From assembly GCF_008386695.1 (NCBI RefSeq), contig NZ_VUOC01000004.1:310001-374000 (forward strand): a DNA stretch of 64,000 nucleotides, in the 5' to 3' direction. This DNA is from Chitinophaga agrisoli. Its GTDB lineage: Bacteria; Bacteroidota; Bacteroidia; Chitinophagales; Chitinophagaceae. The notes under the pieces were generated by a model. That model was not told where the DNA came from and searched no databases. It worked only from the letters and a program-made list of their open reading frames with translations. Below, one piece after another: positions 8,261 to 17,095 of the stretch; the first letter of the stretch is position 1, and every line of letters starts with the position of its first letter. The position numbers and the translations under genes are program-made.

Positions 8261-8503
8261 CTAGCTGCAAACACCCTGGTTGCTGCAGTGGAGACTATTA
8301 GAGCCGGAGCAGCTAACAGTGTTGGTGCAAACAGGCGAATTGCTGCCGCTGCAGGACGTGCCGCTGTTGGTACATCCGCTGGTGTTGGTGGAGAATAGCA
8401 CTGAGCTGGCCCCGCCGCGCAGCGCGCCAAATCCACCGGACATAGTGCCATCCTGGTGCTCCTGCAACTTGTTAATAAAAGACTGGATGTTCTTCCTTAT
8501 CAT
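8261..8503 (-). CDS. RiPP precursor C (GG leader, six-Cys core)
   Basis: An 80-residue paralogue. The leader carries IQSFINKLQEHQ and DGTMSGGFGALRGG, the only copy with Met and Leu in the conserved block. Core spacing is 6-7-5-7-5; modules are CTN, CTN, CSN, and both inner Cys are followed by SGSN. It ends C-S. The core start (ASSVLFSTNTSG) is variable compared with the other copies, whereas the leader is nearly invariant, as expected for a shared maturase and exporter acting on several products. Confidence 0.88.
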   Translation of the reverse strand: MIRKNIQSFINKLQEHQDGTMSGGFGALRGGASSVLFSTNTSGCTNSGTSCSGSNSPVCTNTVSCSGSNSLHCSNQGVCS

Positions 8504-8531
8504 AATTGTTAGTCTTTAGGTGAATGTTTGC

Positions 8532-8774
8532 TCAGGCAAAGCAGGTGCCTGTGTTATTACACTGGGTGCCGGAATTGGTCGTACCGCTGCACGTGCCGCA
8601 ATTTGTGCAGCCGCCGGTATTTGTTCCGCTGCAGGTCTTGGAGTTATCGCAGGCCTCGTTTACGGTAAACGGGTTAAGGCTAAAGCCGCCCCTGATAGCG
8701 CCAAAGCCGCCGGATATAGTGCCATCCGGATTTTCCTTCAACTTCTTCATGAAGGAATTGACATTGTTTTTCAT
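8532..8774 (-). CDS. RiPP precursor D (GG leader, seven-Cys core)
   Basis: An 80-residue paralogue. The leader carries VNSFMKKLKENP and DGTISGGFGAIRGG. The core has the six conserved Cys (spacing 5-7-5-9-5; modules CDN, CTN, CNN) plus one extra Cys inside the second module (C-T-N-C-G-T-C), the only copy with seven. It ends C-F-A. The next precursor upstream (E) is 187 bp away, a gap in which I see no coding sequence and no clear promoter. Confidence 0.88.
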   Translation of the reverse strand: MKNNVNSFMKKLKENPDGTISGGFGAIRGGFSLNPFTVNEACDNSKTCSGTNTGGCTNCGTCSGTTNSGTQCNNTGTCFA

Positions 8775-8961
8775 GGTGTTTTCCTTTAATGATCAGATTG
8801 AATTCTCTGGCCGTAAAACAGGAAATTTTACAGAATGCGGGCGCCATTCATACGGTAACAAGAGTGATCAGCGGGTTATCAGATAGTATGAATCAAACGC
8901 TGCGATCTAACGTGGGTTACGGGTTAATTAAATTGTCTGTACTGCTGTAATAAGGGTCTGC

Positions 8962-9186
8962 TCAGGAGCAGTTACCGGTGTTGCTGCACTTGATCACCTT
9001 GTTGGTCGATCCGGAACAGTCGCCCGAGTTAACGCAACCGTTGCTGTTGGTGCCACAACATTCCGCATTATCCGTTGGCGAAGCAAATGGATTAAACCCT
9101 CCCCGGATAGACCCAAAACCACCGGAAATAGTACCATCTTTGTTGGCCGTCAGCCTGCTCATTAGAGATTCGATGTTCTTTCTCAT
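8962..9186 (-). CDS. RiPP precursor E (GG leader, divergent first module)
   Basis: A 74-residue paralogue, first in the direction of transcription. The leader carries IESLMSRLTANK and DGTISGGFGSIRGG. The core opens N-P-F-A-S-P and its first two Cys are adjacent (C-C-G-T-N), so the first C-x-N module has collapsed; the other two modules (CVN, CSN) are normal. It ends C-S. It lies 36 bp after the outer membrane receptor gene, so it is probably in the same transcript. Confidence 0.87.
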   Translation of the reverse strand: MRKNIESLMSRLTANKDGTISGGFGSIRGGFNPFASPTDNAECCGTNSNGCVNSGDCSGSTNKVIKCSNTGNCS

Positions 9187-9222
9187 GATGCTTTATTTTA
9201 GTTAAACAATAAAAAGACCATG

Positions 9223-11637
9223 TTAACTGCCCGCCCTTCCCTTATTTGTTTCTGCGGAGTGGGCCTGCCCCTTCTTTAACCTGTTGTTCCCGAAATTGTA
9301 CCGCAGGGAAAGCGTAACCCGTCTGCTATCATTGTTGGACATATCCGTGGTAAGGATACCGTTTACCAGGTATTGAGAGCTTACATTCCTTGTTTTGAAC
9401 AGATCGGATAACTTAATGGCCACCTGCAGTTTGCTCTTCAACAACAGGTACCGGGCGGACACATCGAAATAATAATACCGGGCATTGTTGTAAATACCAC
9501 TTACATCCGGGAACTGGTAGGAGAAATAAACGCCGCCGGCAAAGGTTTTTGCACTGTTAAAGAAAAAGCTGTTATCACTGCTGAACGCGGCCCCCCAGCC
9601 GGAAATTTCCGGCGCCGTATAACCCAGCGAAGAAACAGACCTGTTATAGTAAAGATCAAATTCATTAATGCTCTGGAACCATTTTATCTTATCAATGGTA
9701 TAATTCACGCTTAACAACGCAGACCTGGTTGACAGAAAATTAAAGAATTTCAGTACCGTTGTGCGGGTATTGTCCTGCACCAGGGAAATAACGCCTGTCT
9801 GGTCATTACTATAACTGTACTGCAGCGATATATTCAGATTGTCGTTGTATGTTTCTGACAACGAGAAATTATTTGAAATGGAAGGTTGCAGCAGGGGATT
9901 GCCCTCTCCATACTGGTACTGGGAGTAGTACTGGCGATATGGATTAAAGCTATTAAAGCCCGGCCGGTTAATACGCCTGCCATAGTTTAACGTTAGGGTA
10001 TGCTTGCTGTTCAGCTTATATAAAAGGTAGATGGTGGGAAACAGGTTGAAATAAGCGTTTGTATGAATGCTGTCCGGTATGGTGTAAGAATGCCCTTTGG
10101 TTTGGGTATATTCCCCCCGCAGGCCGGACTGGAATGACCAGTGGCTGCCAAGATCCGTTTTATAGTTAACGAATAAAGCCTGCGTGTTTTCGTTGAACGT
10201 AAACAGGTTCTTGTTGTTGATATGGGCAGCGCCGTCGCCGCTGACGTCCAGTAATACATCGTTCGTGTTTTTGATGAAATTGACACGGCCGCCAAAGGAG
10301 AGCTCATCTTGCCGCCCCGGCAGGTACACAACCCCGTTTAAAGAATACAGGTCCGTAGACTGCGCATTACTGGAAATGGTGCTGGAAAAGCGCCCCGGCA
10401 ACGGGTTGCCGTCTGCTCCATACAATATATTATCGATCATATTGGGGCGGTCAAAACTGGTCGCGGCCCAATCTGCATCCACCACCAACCGTTTACGGTT
10501 AAGGGTGTCAAAGGCTTTTGCATAGTGGATGTTGGAAGAGATCGAGCGGTATGCAACCTTCTCCCTGTTATGCTGTTCCGAAATAGAGTCCGGTAGCTTA
10601 TCCTTATTGTCAATGAACAATGCCCTCACAGTATTGGTCTGGTAAGGATAAGAGTAGAAAAAATTCACTGAAGCCCCCAGGGAGCTGGTGGTAGACAGAT
10701 CCGCATCAAATCCGGCCTCGCCGTTTACGAACTGGGAAAGCTCTTTGGTCTCCGTACTTTCCTGCTGGGTCTGGCTTTCATAGAACACCGTCCTGTTATA
10801 AGTAGGGATATGCGCGCCTTTAGCGGAGTTTATGCTGCCAAAGTAACGCATCTTCCCGCTGTTGTAATTGAGGTTAACTCCGCCAGATGCACCGCCTGAT
10901 TTACTTTTTGACAGATTTAGATTAGCGGTGCCGCTATAGCCCGGGTCTTTCTTCTTCTTAAGGACAATATTAACAATGCCGCTGCTGCCCTGTGCGCTAT
11001 ACATGGCGGGTGGGTTTGTCATTACCTCAATACGTTCAACAGATTCCGCCGGGATGGACTTCAGATAAGCAGCGCGCGCTTCAGGCCCCAATTGCAGGGG
11101 TCTGTCATTTATCATAATGGTAACGCCCTCCTTTCCTATGATGGAAATACTGTTCCCGTCCACTTTCACCTGTGGCGTATGTGACAGCACCTCTAAAGCA
11201 TCTGAGCCAATCACATTTATATTATTGCTGACATTAAATATCAGCCTGTCGATCTTCCGTTCCAGCACCGGCTTCCGGGCGTTTACGTTTACGGCATTCA
11301 GCTGCCGCGAAGAGCGGGACAGGGAAAGGTTAACAATAGTATCTTTCCCCAGGTTAAGCGGTAATATACGTTCCGTAAAATTGATAAAAGATAGCACAAG
11401 CTTATAGCGGCCGGGTTGCAAGCCGGTAAATGTATAACCGCCCGCGCTATCGCTGGATACTACCTTTTCCTGCATAGCGGCAGATTGCAGCCTTACTGTC
11501 ACAAGCTCCAGCGCGCTATTTGTACTACTATCAATAATTTTACCTGAAACTGCGATCTGGCCGCTCGATACGTTGGCGATAAAAAGCATAGCGATCCCTG
11601 CCAGACCAGGTATAACTTTAGTCAGCGTGAGTTTCAT
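9223..11637 (-). CDS. Outer membrane TonB-receptor-like beta-barrel protein of the RiPP locus
   Basis: An 804-residue protein. Signal peptide about 1-26 (cleavage near VSSG-QIAV), then a carboxypeptidase-regulatory-like beta sandwich (about 29-110; GKIIDSSTNSALELVTVRL), a plug domain (about 120-230; E-R-I-E-V-M-T-N-P-P-A-M-Y-S-A-Q-G-S-S-G-I-V-N-I-V), and a C-terminal barrel of the OMP_b-brl_3 type ending in a Phe-rich strand. It is shorter than SusC proteins and has no SusD partner. Its gene leads the precursor cluster on the same strand, so it may take up, release or give immunity to the modified peptide. Any such substrate is an inference from position. Confidence 0.85.
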   Translation of the reverse strand: MKLTLTKVIPGLAGIAMLFIANVSSGQIAVSGKIIDSSTNSALELVTVRLQSAAMQEKVVSSDSAGGYTFTGLQPGRYKLVLSFINFTERILPLNLGKDTIVNLSLSRSSRQLNAVNVNARKPVLERKIDRLIFNVSNNINVIGSDALEVLSHTPQVKVDGNSISIIGKEGVTIMINDRPLQLGPEARAAYLKSIPAESVERIEVMTNPPAMYSAQGSSGIVNIVLKKKKDPGYSGTANLNLSKSKSGGASGGVNLNYNSGKMRYFGSINSAKGAHIPTYNRTVFYESQTQQESTETKELSQFVNGEAGFDADLSTTSSLGASVNFFYSYPYQTNTVRALFIDNKDKLPDSISEQHNREKVAYRSISSNIHYAKAFDTLNRKRLVVDADWAATSFDRPNMIDNILYGADGNPLPGRFSSTISSNAQSTDLYSLNGVVYLPGRQDELSFGGRVNFIKNTNDVLLDVSGDGAAHINNKNLFTFNENTQALFVNYKTDLGSHWSFQSGLRGEYTQTKGHSYTIPDSIHTNAYFNLFPTIYLLYKLNSKHTLTLNYGRRINRPGFNSFNPYRQYYSQYQYGEGNPLLQPSISNNFSLSETYNDNLNISLQYSYSNDQTGVISLVQDNTRTTVLKFFNFLSTRSALLSVNYTIDKIKWFQSINEFDLYYNRSVSSLGYTAPEISGWGAAFSSDNSFFFNSAKTFAGGVYFSYQFPDVSGIYNNARYYYFDVSARYLLLKSKLQVAIKLSDLFKTRNVSSQYLVNGILTTDMSNNDSRRVTLSLRYNFGNNRLKKGQAHSAETNKGRAGS

Positions 11638-11874
11638 AGCCTATTTTCTATGGGTCTTTACCGGTGCTAGTTGATCCGATGTATTAAATACTGCTCGTTT
11701 ATTTCTATAACATGGTTATGATTTACGGGTTTCCTGATTGGGTCCGGATGGTTATTATTAATTCATTGACTTGTAGTACTAATGACAGCATTAATGTAGG
11801 GCAAATAAATTCCCGGTGCAAGTTTTTTTTATGACTGGTAGCAAAAAAAATGCAGATCGGTTATAGGACCGGTA

Positions 11875-12282
11875 TCACTTGGCGGTACCACTGCCGGCCA
11901 CCGGCGTAATACCGGCTACAACATACCCCAGGATCTTATGGCTTTTGGAAAAAACGACCCTCAGATCAACAACGTTCTTTTCAAAGGTGCATTTTTCATA
12001 GACCGCATTATATCCTAATTCTTCTTTTTGAGAGGTAAAATGTGCAGCAATAAATTTGCCATGCCTTGCCACCAGCTGTTCCTCCCAGGCTTTTTTGAGC
12101 TGTGCCGCACTCACCGTTTTTGTCGCGAGCGTGTCGAGCAGCGCATGCGCTTTTTCGAATTGGCCGGTTTGCTGTAACATTAAGAAGGTCTTTGCGGTAG
12201 TGGTATCATTTGATGATTGCGCATGAACGGCGCTAACGCATAATAACAAACATAAACTGAGCAGGATATTTAGCTTTTTCAT
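11875..12282 (-). CDS. DUF3887-domain secreted protein
   Basis: A 135-residue protein with a clear signal peptide (MKKLNILLSLCLLLCVSAVHAQ, cut after about residue 22). The remainder resembles DUF3887, a small SnoaL/NTF2-like fold often found in front of hydrolases: a helical region that follows (TFLMLQQTGQFEKAHALLDT), then K-A-W-E-E and a strand pair ending VVDLRVVFSKSHKILGYVVAG. Probably periplasmic. It sits upstream of the RiPP receptor gene with 237 bp between, so it need not belong to that operon. Function unknown. Confidence 0.7.
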   Translation of the reverse strand: MKKLNILLSLCLLLCVSAVHAQSSNDTTTAKTFLMLQQTGQFEKAHALLDTLATKTVSAAQLKKAWEEQLVARHGKFIAAHFTSQKEELGYNAVYEKCTFEKNVVDLRVVFSKSHKILGYVVAGITPVAGSGTAK

Positions 12283-12389
12283 AGTGCTGTTAATTAGGTC
12301 AACAATGTTTCGATGCCTAAGGTAATAAACATGCCGGTAGGATGTTAGCTGATTGTTACCAGCGGTAGTCCGGGATACTCCAGTACTAA

Positions 12390-12428
12390 AATAAAAAAGA
12401 GGATGTATCTGATCAGGTACATCCCCTT
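12390..12428 (-). terminator. Intrinsic terminator of the lanthipeptide-type precursor
   Basis: On the minus strand a stem (12399-12407 with 12418-12426, one mismatch) around the palindrome CTGATCAG is followed by a U-rich run (A-rich at 12388-12397 on the plus strand). It lies 20 bp after the stop of the 66-residue precursor gene, which is therefore a separate unit from the genes downstream. Confidence 0.7.
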
Positions 12429-12447
12429 TTGTTTCAAACCAGGTCCC

Positions 12448-12648
12448 TTATGCCTCCGTCCATGGATCACATCCCCGCACCGTTGGGCATACCACATCCG
12501 TACAGGTGATCACGCTACACGTACCACAAGACACCTGGCAGGTACTGGCGTCGCTGGCAAATGGCGTGTTGCCGCCTGATCTTACATGATACAGTTTCGC
12601 GATCTTAATGGGATTTAACTGCAGCTTTTTAGCTTCGAGCTTTTTCAT
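12448..12648 (-). CDS. Class I lanthipeptide-type precursor peptide (orphan)
   Basis: A 66-residue peptide. Its leader contains KKLQLNPIKIAKLYHV, which matches the K-L-x-L-x-K/P-x-x-I-A-K-L leaders of Bacteroidota class I lanthipeptides, then S-G-G at about 24-26. The core is rich in Cys, Thr and Ser (six Cys, e.g. CQVSCGTCSVITC), suitable for lanthionine formation. The leader is unrelated to those of the five precursors nearby, so the same maturase is unlikely to act on it. No LanB, LanC or LanM is in the window. The C39 exporter in the neighbouring cluster could cut after GG. The family assignment is by leader motif only. Confidence 0.7.
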   Translation of the reverse strand: MKKLEAKKLQLNPIKIAKLYHVRSGGNTPFASDASTCQVSCGTCSVITCTDVVCPTVRGCDPWTEA

Positions 12649-12954
12649 CAGTGATAGTATTTAAAAAATGATCCACCCTTATCTTTAGCCAGGGCACTGC
12701 CGTAGGGCGGTTGTTCAGCATTTATAGCTTGCGGGGTTGTCCAATTCTACAGTACAATGGAATTTAATAAAAATTATCTTACCATCATCTTTTGATACCC
12801 GTGGTCTTACCTGTTTTTTTATGAATAGCGCAGTGCCGTCATATAAAGTACGCATGGCAACGAACAGGCTATCTGATAGAAATATGATGATAACGCCAAA
12901 AGCATGGATTTTCGACCAGAAAAAACTTAACTTCACATTTTCAATTAAACATTC
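12649..12954. other. Intergenic stretch without a supported gene
   Basis: The stretch holds two mutually overlapping 73-codon frames on opposite strands, neither with a recognisable motif. No hairpin terminator or clear -7 box was found. It separates the divergent lanthipeptide-type precursor and the small protein at 12955, so promoters for both should be here. Confidence 0.5.
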
Positions 12955-13308
12955 ATGAACTACGAAGAACTGGTAAATAATAACGCCGGGAAAATGATCG
13001 GAGAACTGCTGACAGCGCTACGCGCCAAAGCGAATATTGATATCCGTTTCGATTACTCAGACACAGAACAATGGTCGGTGGTAAGTATGCATACGGATGA
13101 AGATAATGAGATCTCCCTGCGCGTACATGCCGATAAATCTACCCTGTATTTTGGTTATTATGATGAGGACGATGATTTCCTGGAGATCATTAAGGTCTTA
13201 ACGCCGGAAGAAGTAAACCTGGTTCCAAAAGGACTAAAGAAAGCTATGGATAAAGTACTTGCAGATGAGGAAGGCATGCGTTTTCCCGCTAGTCTGATGT
13301 CGAAATAA
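12955..13308 (+). CDS. Small acidic cytoplasmic protein, unknown function
   Basis: A 117-residue protein with no signal peptide. It is acidic overall (several D-E-D runs, e.g. YDEDDDFLEI) and looks like an alpha/beta fold: a helix (ELVNNNAGKMIGELLTALRA), three or four strands, and a C-terminal helix (VPKGLKKAMDKVL). No family is recognised. A strong terminator follows directly, which supports a real, monocistronic gene. Confidence 0.65.
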   Translation: MNYEELVNNNAGKMIGELLTALRAKANIDIRFDYSDTEQWSVVSMHTDEDNEISLRVHADKSTLYFGYYDEDDDFLEIIKVLTPEEVNLVPKGLKKAMDKVLADEEGMRFPASLMSK

Positions 13309-13320
13309 AGCGAATGATAT

Positions 13321-13358
13321 AAATACAAATGGACGACTTTCATCGTCCATTTGTATTT
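13321..13358. terminator. Bidirectional terminator between convergent genes
   Basis: A perfect 16-bp stem (13321-13336 with 13343-13358, starting AAATACAAATGGACGA) around a 6-nt loop. The stem ends in A-rich and T-rich arms, so it can stop transcription of the small acidic protein gene on the plus strand and of selD on the minus strand, whose stop is 22 bp away. Confidence 0.85.
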
Positions 13359-13379
13359 TATACCAGCTGATGTTTCCAA

Positions 13380-14426
13380 CTATCTAACCGTGATCAGCGC
13401 CCCTTCTCCCCTTTCCTCCAACCACCCGATCGCCTGTACCGGCTGCCCTTCTTCCTTCATCCGCGCTTCAAAAGCATCCGCCGCAGCTGCCGCAACAGCC
13501 ACCAGCAAACCGCCACTCGTTTGCGGATCTGCCAGTATGTATTGCTGCTGATCGGTCACCGGTCCGATCTTACTGCCATAACTATTCCAGTTGCGGGTAG
13601 TACCGCCAGGGAAACACCCCTTATTTAGGTAGTAAGGCAGGGAAGCGATCACCGGTACCTTCTCAAACTCCAGCACGGCCGCCACATTACTTCCTTCGCA
13701 CATTTCAGACAAATGCCCCAGCAGGCCAAAACCCGTTACATCTGTCATCGCCTGCACGCCCGGCATCGATCCGAATAATTTACCTAGTCTATTCAAAGTC
13801 GTCATACTCTTTAAAGCAATAGCCGCGTCCTCCTCCAGTAACAAACCCCGCTTCTGCGCGGTAGACAAAATACCTACGCCCAATGCCTTGGTTAAATACA
13901 GCTTACAACCTGGTACAGCCGTTGAGTTCTGTTTTAGATCAGGGATGTTCACCAGCCCATTTACCGCCAGTCCAAATACAGGCTCCGGACAATCAATGCT
14001 GTGGCCTCCGGCTAAGGTAATACCTGCCTCCGCACAAATAGCCCGCGAGCCTTCCAGCACTTGCTGTGCTACCTCAGGCGGCAGTTTGTCTACCGGCCAG
14101 CCAAGTATGGCAATGGCAAGCACCGGCGTACCTCCCATGGCATACACATCGCTGATGGCATTGGCAGCGGCAATGCGCCCAAAATCATAAGCATCGTCCA
14201 CGATCGGCATAAAAAAATCAGTAGTGGAGATCAGGGCCGTGCCATTTCCCAGGTCCAGCACAGCGGCATCATCGCGTTTATCATTACCCACCAGCAGCCT
14301 GCCATCAGGCGGCAAAACGGTAGCGCTATGCAGTATCTTGTCAAGTATGGCAGGGCTTATCTTACAACCGCAGCCGGCGCCGTGGGAATATTGCGTCAGT
14401 TTAAATGTAGCTTCCATCAGGATCAT
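13380..14426 (-). CDS. selD: Selenide, water dikinase (selenophosphate synthase)
   Basis: A 348-residue SelD. It makes selenophosphate from selenide and ATP. The catalytic region G-A-G-C-G-C-K has Cys rather than selenocysteine. The glycine-rich N-terminal loop and the PurM-like domains are present, including [18 protein letters not shown] and A-G-G-H-S-I-D. The start ATG at 14426 overlaps the mnmH stop in an ATGA, so the pair is translationally coupled; a second ATG lies 9 bp in. No selA, selB or Sec tRNA is visible, so in this window selenophosphate appears to serve tRNA 2-selenouridine only. Confidence 0.95.
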   Translation of the reverse strand: MILMEATFKLTQYSHGAGCGCKISPAILDKILHSATVLPPDGRLLVGNDKRDDAAVLDLGNGTALISTTDFFMPIVDDAYDFGRIAAANAISDVYAMGGTPVLAIAILGWPVDKLPPEVAQQVLEGSRAICAEAGITLAGGHSIDCPEPVFGLAVNGLVNIPDLKQNSTAVPGCKLYLTKALGVGILSTAQKRGLLLEEDAAIALKSMTTLNRLGKLFGSMPGVQAMTDVTGFGLLGHLSEMCEGSNVAAVLEFEKVPVIASLPYYLNKGCFPGGTTRNWNSYGSKIGPVTDQQQYILADPQTSGGLLVAVAAAAADAFEARMKEEGQPVQAIGWLEERGEGALITVR

Positions 14427-15466
14427 GCTTTTTCAGTAGCAGGGAAATTAGTAATAAAGGAGATCAGTTTTTGCGCGCCGGCCGTAGTATCAAGGCCGGT
14501 CATCGTTACCGGAAATATATGATCCGGCGCCCGCTTGCCCAGACCTGTCCGGTAAGTTTTATCGTAATAGACCAGGACTATCCTGATAAAGTCTTCCATA
14601 CGGTCTTCCCGGATGGCGGCAATGGCATTTTTGGTTTGTTCGGGGCCCAGGCGTTTGTGGATCCGTTCCGTACACGCCACCAGGAAGTCTTTGTCCAATA
14701 TACCGTATTCCTGTACCAACGATGCTACCCGCTGTTCCAACGGTACTTTAAGGTCAAACAGTACCGCTTGCCGCATTCGGTTCCAGAGCGCGTGGGGGAT
14801 CAAACATCTGCCAATATTGAGGCTTTCATCCTCTATCCATATCGGGCGGCGGGTATCCATATCTTTTATACGGTCCGCCAGGTTATTTTCAAATTGCTCC
14901 TGCGTTGGCTGCACCAGCTTATTCATGCTACCATAGGATGAGCCCTGGTGTTGCGCCAGCTCCTCCAGGTCGATCACCTGCTGGCCCAGGGGCATCATCT
15001 GCTGTAAGATCCTGGTTTTACCGGAGCCTGTCATGCCACCTAGTATCCATAGTTGATGATCCGTTGCAAATTGCTGATGCACCCAACGGCGGTAATGTTT
15101 ATAGCCACCCTGTATAAGGTATACGGTAAACCCGTACAGATCAAGCGCCCAGGCCACAGCGCCGCTGCGCATACCGCCCCGCCAGCAATGAACGGCTACT
15201 TTTTTGTCCGGCGCTATTTCCAAAGCCTTCCTGATGATATCAGACCATTTAGGCCCCGTTAGATCAAAACCTAACAAAATGGCCGCTTCCCTGCCGGTCT
15301 GCTTATACGTGGTACCTACCTGCACCCGTTCTTCATTACTGAATAACGGTATATTAAAAGCGCCGGGTACATGGCCTTTTTCAAATTCAGCAGGCGTACG
15401 CACATCGATCAGGGGAACCGCTGTCTGCCGTTTTATGAGATCGTCTATGGTCGTATTTCGTATCAT
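14423..15466 (-). CDS. mnmH: tRNA 2-selenouridine synthase
   Basis: A 347-residue MnmH (SelU/YbbB). An N-terminal rhodanese domain carries the active-site loop [10 protein letters not shown] (Cys about 92), and the C-terminal half a P-loop G-M-T-G-S-G-K-T-R. The enzyme geranylates and then selenates 2-thiouridine at the wobble position of Lys, Glu and Gln tRNAs, using selenophosphate from SelD. Length is normal for the family (about 360). First gene of the mnmH-selD pair, on the minus strand. Confidence 0.95.
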   Translation of the reverse strand: MIRNTTIDDLIKRQTAVPLIDVRTPAEFEKGHVPGAFNIPLFSNEERVQVGTTYKQTGREAAILLGFDLTGPKWSDIIRKALEIAPDKKVAVHCWRGGMRSGAVAWALDLYGFTVYLIQGGYKHYRRWVHQQFATDHQLWILGGMTGSGKTRILQQMMPLGQQVIDLEELAQHQGSSYGSMNKLVQPTQEQFENNLADRIKDMDTRRPIWIEDESLNIGRCLIPHALWNRMRQAVLFDLKVPLEQRVASLVQEYGILDKDFLVACTERIHKRLGPEQTKNAIAAIREDRMEDFIRIVLVYYDKTYRTGLGKRAPDHIFPVTMTGLDTTAGAQKLISFITNFPATEKA

Positions 15467-15501
15467 TAGGTCCCTAAGATACGGAATACCAGTGCACTAA
15501 T

Positions 15502-17076
15502 TCAGGATTCCCGTATGCTGGCCTCTTCCATATCCAGTTCGCGTTCCTTTGCGCGGATCAGCTCCACCGTAAATTCCTGCCGCCGGTGCATATGTTTGAG
15601 TTCTGCCCGCCGTACGGCAATGATCTCCAATAACATCTCCTGGTGGGTTTTCATTAATGCCGGCGTAGCGTCTGCGCTCATCAGGCCATTACCGGCCGCT
15701 TCGGCTATCCGTTCAAACCGTTCCCTGGTGCGGCGGAACACCGGGTTCTCCATCACTTCCTGCTGGCAATGCGTATCAAGATGAGCGATTACGGCCTCCG
15801 CCAGGCGGTGCGTGATCTCCTGCTCCTGTTCCGGGCCTTCTTCCTCCACTTCCAGCTTCATGAACCGTAAGATAACGGGCAGGCTAAGCCCCTGCAGGAT
15901 CAGCGTAACAAGTATCACCACAAAGGTGATGAACAATACCAGGCTACGCTGCGGGAACGCGCTGCCATCCACCAGGGTTAACGGCACTGCCAGCGCGGAC
16001 GCCAGCGATACCACGCCGCGCATACCGCTCCACCCTACGATAAATACGGATTTCCAATCCGGACGGCCAATAGTTTTGCTGCGCAGAATAGGCAGATAAG
16101 CAGCCATAAACACCCAAAGGATACGGATCACAATGGTCAACAGGCTAATGGCCACGGCAAAAAAGATACAATCCTTCAGGGAGTATTCGCCAATGCCCTG
16201 GATAATATCCGGCAGCTGCAGCCCTATCAGGATAAACACAATGCCGTTCAGCAGGTAAGCCAGCACATTCCACACGGTGTTCGCCTGCAGGCGCGAATTA
16301 TAGGAAAAGATATCGGAAGAGCGGAACGAGAGGAAAAGACCACCGCTCACCACCGCCAGCACACCGGAACAATGAAAATGTTCCGCCGTCAGGTACATCA
16401 GGTAAGGCGAGATTAGCGTCAGCGCCGTATCGATACTGGGCGTAGTAGGTAAAAACCGGTGGATGGCATACACAATATGCGCAATGGCCAGTCCTATCAG
16501 CACCCCAAATATCACCACGGTAAAGAAACTGCCAACCGCCTCGGAGAATACAAACTGCCCGGTAAAAATAGCCGCCAGTGCAAACCGGAACACGATCAGG
16601 CTCGATGCGTCATTCACCAGGCTCTCCCCTTCCAGTATGGATACCACCTGCTTCGGCACTTTTAAGCTTTGAAAAACAGAAGCCGCAGCCACCGCATCAG
16701 GCGGAGAAATAATACCCCCCAGTAAAAAACCAAGTGCCAGCGAAAAATCAGGGATCAGCCAGTGGGAAAAGAATGCCACCGCCGTAGCAGTAAGGATCAC
16801 CAGACCAAAGGACAGCAGCCCTATGGGCCGCCGCAACCGCCAGAAATCGCCCCAGGAGGTATTCCAGGCAGATGCGTATAGCAATGGCGGCAGAAAAATG
16901 ATAAAAATGATATCCGGGTCCATTTTTATCACCGGCGCCTTGGGTATAAAGCTGATAAGCAAACCTGCCAACACCAGCAATATCGGGTAAGAGATCTTAA
17001 GCCGTTGACTCAGCAGCGCCAGCATAGACGTTACAAACAGCAGCGATAAAATGATCAGCAGGTTCGCTTCCAGCAT
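15502..17076 (-). CDS. Na+/H+ antiporter, CPA1/NhaP type
   Basis: A 524-residue protein with about twelve membrane segments in the first 410 residues and a soluble C-terminal tail of roughly 110 residues. Typical CPA1 features are P-P-L-L-Y-A-S-A-W in the N-terminal half, G-G-I-I-S-P-P-D-A-V-A-A (ion-binding Asp region) and E-G-E-S-L-V-N-D-A-S-S. It exchanges Na+ (or K+) for H+ at the inner membrane. Its start is 19 bp downstream of the stop of the alpha/beta hydrolase gene on the same strand, so the two may be co-transcribed. Confidence 0.9.
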   Translation of the reverse strand: MLEANLLIILSLLFVTSMLALLSQRLKISYPILLVLAGLLISFIPKAPVIKMDPDIIFIIFLPPLLYASAWNTSWGDFWRLRRPIGLLSFGLVILTATAVAFFSHWLIPDFSLALGFLLGGIISPPDAVAAASVFQSLKVPKQVVSILEGESLVNDASSLIVFRFALAAIFTGQFVFSEAVGSFFTVVIFGVLIGLAIAHIVYAIHRFLPTTPSIDTALTLISPYLMYLTAEHFHCSGVLAVVSGGLFLSFRSSDIFSYNSRLQANTVWNVLAYLLNGIVFILIGLQLPDIIQGIGEYSLKDCIFFAVAISLLTIVIRILWVFMAAYLPILRSKTIGRPDWKSVFIVGWSGMRGVVSLASALAVPLTLVDGSAFPQRSLVLFITFVVILVTLILQGLSLPVILRFMKLEVEEEGPEQEQEITHRLAEAVIAHLDTHCQQEVMENPVFRRTRERFERIAEAAGNGLMSADATPALMKTHQEMLLEIIAVRRAELKHMHRRQEFTVELIRAKERELDMEEASIRES

Positions 17077-17095
17077 GTTATTAATATTTTAAGGA

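Noticed and set aside
8257-8451. 64-codon minus-strand frame overlapping precursor C
   Set aside because: Out of frame with the conserved leader and core, Ala-rich by codon shadow, no paralogue in the other four precursors.
7614-9205. Plus-strand frames across the precursor genes (e.g. 7614-7985, 8280-8519, 8524-8886, 8978-9205)
   Set aside because: They are the antisense of the five GG-leader genes; their Pro/Leu-rich content follows from the repeated codons of the opposite strand.
12715-12958. Two overlapping 73-codon frames on opposite strands
   Set aside because: Each contradicts the other, neither has a motif or conserved start, and both lie in a likely promoter region.
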